DNA from: an uncultured Clostridia bacterium
GTDB lineage: Bacteria; Bacillota; Clostridia; TANB77; CAG-508
Direction of reading: 5' to 3'
DNA: 6,300 nucleotides
Assembly (NCBI GenBank): GCA_947628925.1
Contig: CANRBU010000069.1
Coordinates: forward strand, 1-6,300
This document shows, in pieces, positions 5,396 to 6,300 of this stretch. The notes beneath the pieces were generated by a model. It saw only the letters and a list, made by a program, of their open reading frames with translations, was not told the origin of the DNA and did not search any database. Positions within the stretch are counted from its first letter, which is position 1; each line of letters opens with the position of its first letter. Both the position numbers and the translations under genes were made by a program.

Positions 5396-6300
5396 ATGAG
5401 AGTTATTATAGCAGCTGCCGGAACGGCAGGTCATGTTAACCCGGGAGTTGCCATAGCAAACAAAATAAAACAAGAACATAAAGATGCTAAAATTATTTTT
5501 ATTGGAACAGAAAGAGGTTTAGAAAATGACTTAGTTCCAAGAGCAGGATATGAATTAAAAGCAATAGAAGCTTATGGATTAAGCAAAAAAATTAGTATAA
5601 AAAATTTGCAAAATATGTTTAAAACATTAAAAGGTTTTGAACAAGCAAAAAATATAATAAAAGAATTTAAACCAGATATTGTTATTGGAACAGGTGGATA
5701 TATATGTGGAGCGACAATTTCAGAAGCAAAGAAATTAGGAATTCCAACAATGTTACATGAAAGTAATGCATTTCCTGGTAAAGCTGTTAAAATGTTAGCT
5801 AAAAAAACAGATGTAGTATTAGTTTCTTTTAAAGATGCTATTCCTAGAATACCAAAGGCTAAAAAAATTGTTTTTACAGGTACACCTGTTAAAAATAAAA
5901 GGGTAGAATATACTTTTTCAGAAAAACAAGCTATTATTGAAAAAGCAGGCTTAAAGCTAGGTATTCCGATTGTATTGATTTTTGGAGGAAGTCAAGGTGC
6001 ACAAAAAATAAACCAAACAGTATTAGATATTATAAAAAATAAAACAAATAAAACATATCAAATTATGTGGGCTGCAGGACCAAAGCAATATGATGATGTA
6101 AAAGAACAGTTAGAAAGGCTAAACATTAATATTGGAAATATTGAAAATGTAAAAATTGTTCCATACATATATAACATGGAAGAAATGATGAATGTTTCAG
6201 ACTTGATAGTAGCAAGGAGTGGGGCAATGACAATTACAGAAATTGCAAACATAGGAAAACCATCTATTTTAGTGCCATTGCCAAATGTTAGCAATAATCA
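5396..6300 (+). CDS. murG: UDP-GlcNAc:undecaprenyl-PP-MurNAc-pentapeptide GlcNAc transferase (lipid II synthase), partial
   Basis: MurG is a peripheral membrane GT-B glycosyltransferase that adds GlcNAc from UDP-GlcNAc to lipid I, producing lipid II. The gene is open at the right edge; 301 residues are visible of a usual ~360. The N-terminal acceptor domain begins MRVIIAAAGTAGHVNP, containing the GTxGH glycine-rich loop with H13, and continues with IGTERGLE (36-43), GTGGYICG (98-105) and HESNAFPGK (121-129), all typical of MurG. The C-terminal UDP-GlcNAc domain begins near 160 with TGTPVK (161-166), GGSQGAQKIN (197-206), ARSGAMTITEI (273-283) and the start of PLPNVSNNQ, the nucleotide-sugar site. 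The ATG follows AAAGGAAGGA at 5381-5390. Alanine replaces the first glycine of the usual GGTxGH motif. It closely follows ftsW, consistent with shared transcription. Confidence 0.95.
   Translation, partial: MRVIIAAAGTAGHVNPGVAIANKIKQEHKDAKIIFIGTERGLENDLVPRAGYELKAIEAYGLSKKISIKNLQNMFKTLKGFEQAKNIIKEFKPDIVIGTGGYICGATISEAKKLGIPTMLHESNAFPGKAVKMLAKKTDVVLVSFKDAIPRIPKAKKIVFTGTPVKNKRVEYTFSEKQAIIEKAGLKLGIPIVLIFGGSQGAQKINQTVLDIIKNKTNKTYQIMWAAGPKQYDDVKEQLERLNINIGNIENVKIVPYIYNMEEMMNVSDLIVARSGAMTITEIANIGKPSILVPLPNVSNN
5415..5429 (+). promoter_or_regulatory. GC-rich hairpin in the first codons of murG
   Basis: CTGCCG (5415-5420) and CGGCAG (5424-5429) form a perfect six-pair GC-rich stem around a GAA loop, starting 20 bases into the murG coding sequence. 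Such a hairpin is unusual in DNA this AT-rich and could slow early elongation or initiation. It may equally be a by-product of the conserved AAGTAG glycine-loop codons; function is unproven. Confidence 0.4.

Noticed and set aside
5338..5445. Restriction-site-like palindromes (TCTAGA at 5338, GTTAAC at 5435, CCCGGG at 5440; also CTCGAG at 1682)
   Set aside because: They could suggest a cloning junction, but they fall within conserved coding frames or a normal leader, and no vector sequence is present. Chance is sufficient.
6058..6294. Minus-strand open frame of 78 codons
   Set aside because: It lies entirely within murG on the opposite strand, has no convincing ribosome-binding site or family motif, and is best explained as a shadow of AT-rich coding sequence. 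The same holds for the minus-strand frames inside pyrB, mraY and ftsW.

Overview
The window is AT-rich DNA, with A-rich purine ribosome-binding sites, one TTG start, and strong preference for A/T-ending codons. All genes lie on the plus strand. The gene content suggests a low-GC Firmicute, most likely a clostridial relative: pyrB is followed by a separate zinc-binding pyrI, and the peptidoglycan genes run murE-mraY-ftsW(spoVE)-murG. This assignment is an inference from gene content and composition; no rRNA or other marker is present.

Region 1 (1-1553) is a compact pyrimidine operon. A TTGACA/extended -10 promoter and a short leader with a hairpin precede pyrB, the catalytic subunit of aspartate transcarbamoylase. 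pyrI, its regulatory subunit, follows 23 bases later. The operon ends in a strong intrinsic terminator. Region 2 (1554-1687) is a promoter region with a TATAAT box and a second TTGACA box inside a small inverted repeat. Region 3 (1688-6300) is a peptidoglycan-synthesis and division operon. MurE adds the third amino acid, predicted to be meso-diaminopimelate. MraY attaches the UDP-MurNAc-pentapeptide to undecaprenyl phosphate, giving lipid I. MurG adds GlcNAc to give lipid II. FtsW/SpoVE is the SEDS-family partner that polymerises lipid II. murG runs off the right edge.

Three things stand out. First, ftsW carries a +1-base frameshift inside its conserved C-terminal SYGGT motif; the original tail can be read in the next frame. 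Second, murD is missing from its usual place between mraY and ftsW. Third, two short stretches around the ftsW/murG junction are unusually GC-rich for this DNA, and one forms a compact GC-rich hairpin in the first codons of murG. I see no mobile element, CRISPR array, phage gene or unknown system; most of the window is conserved core metabolism.
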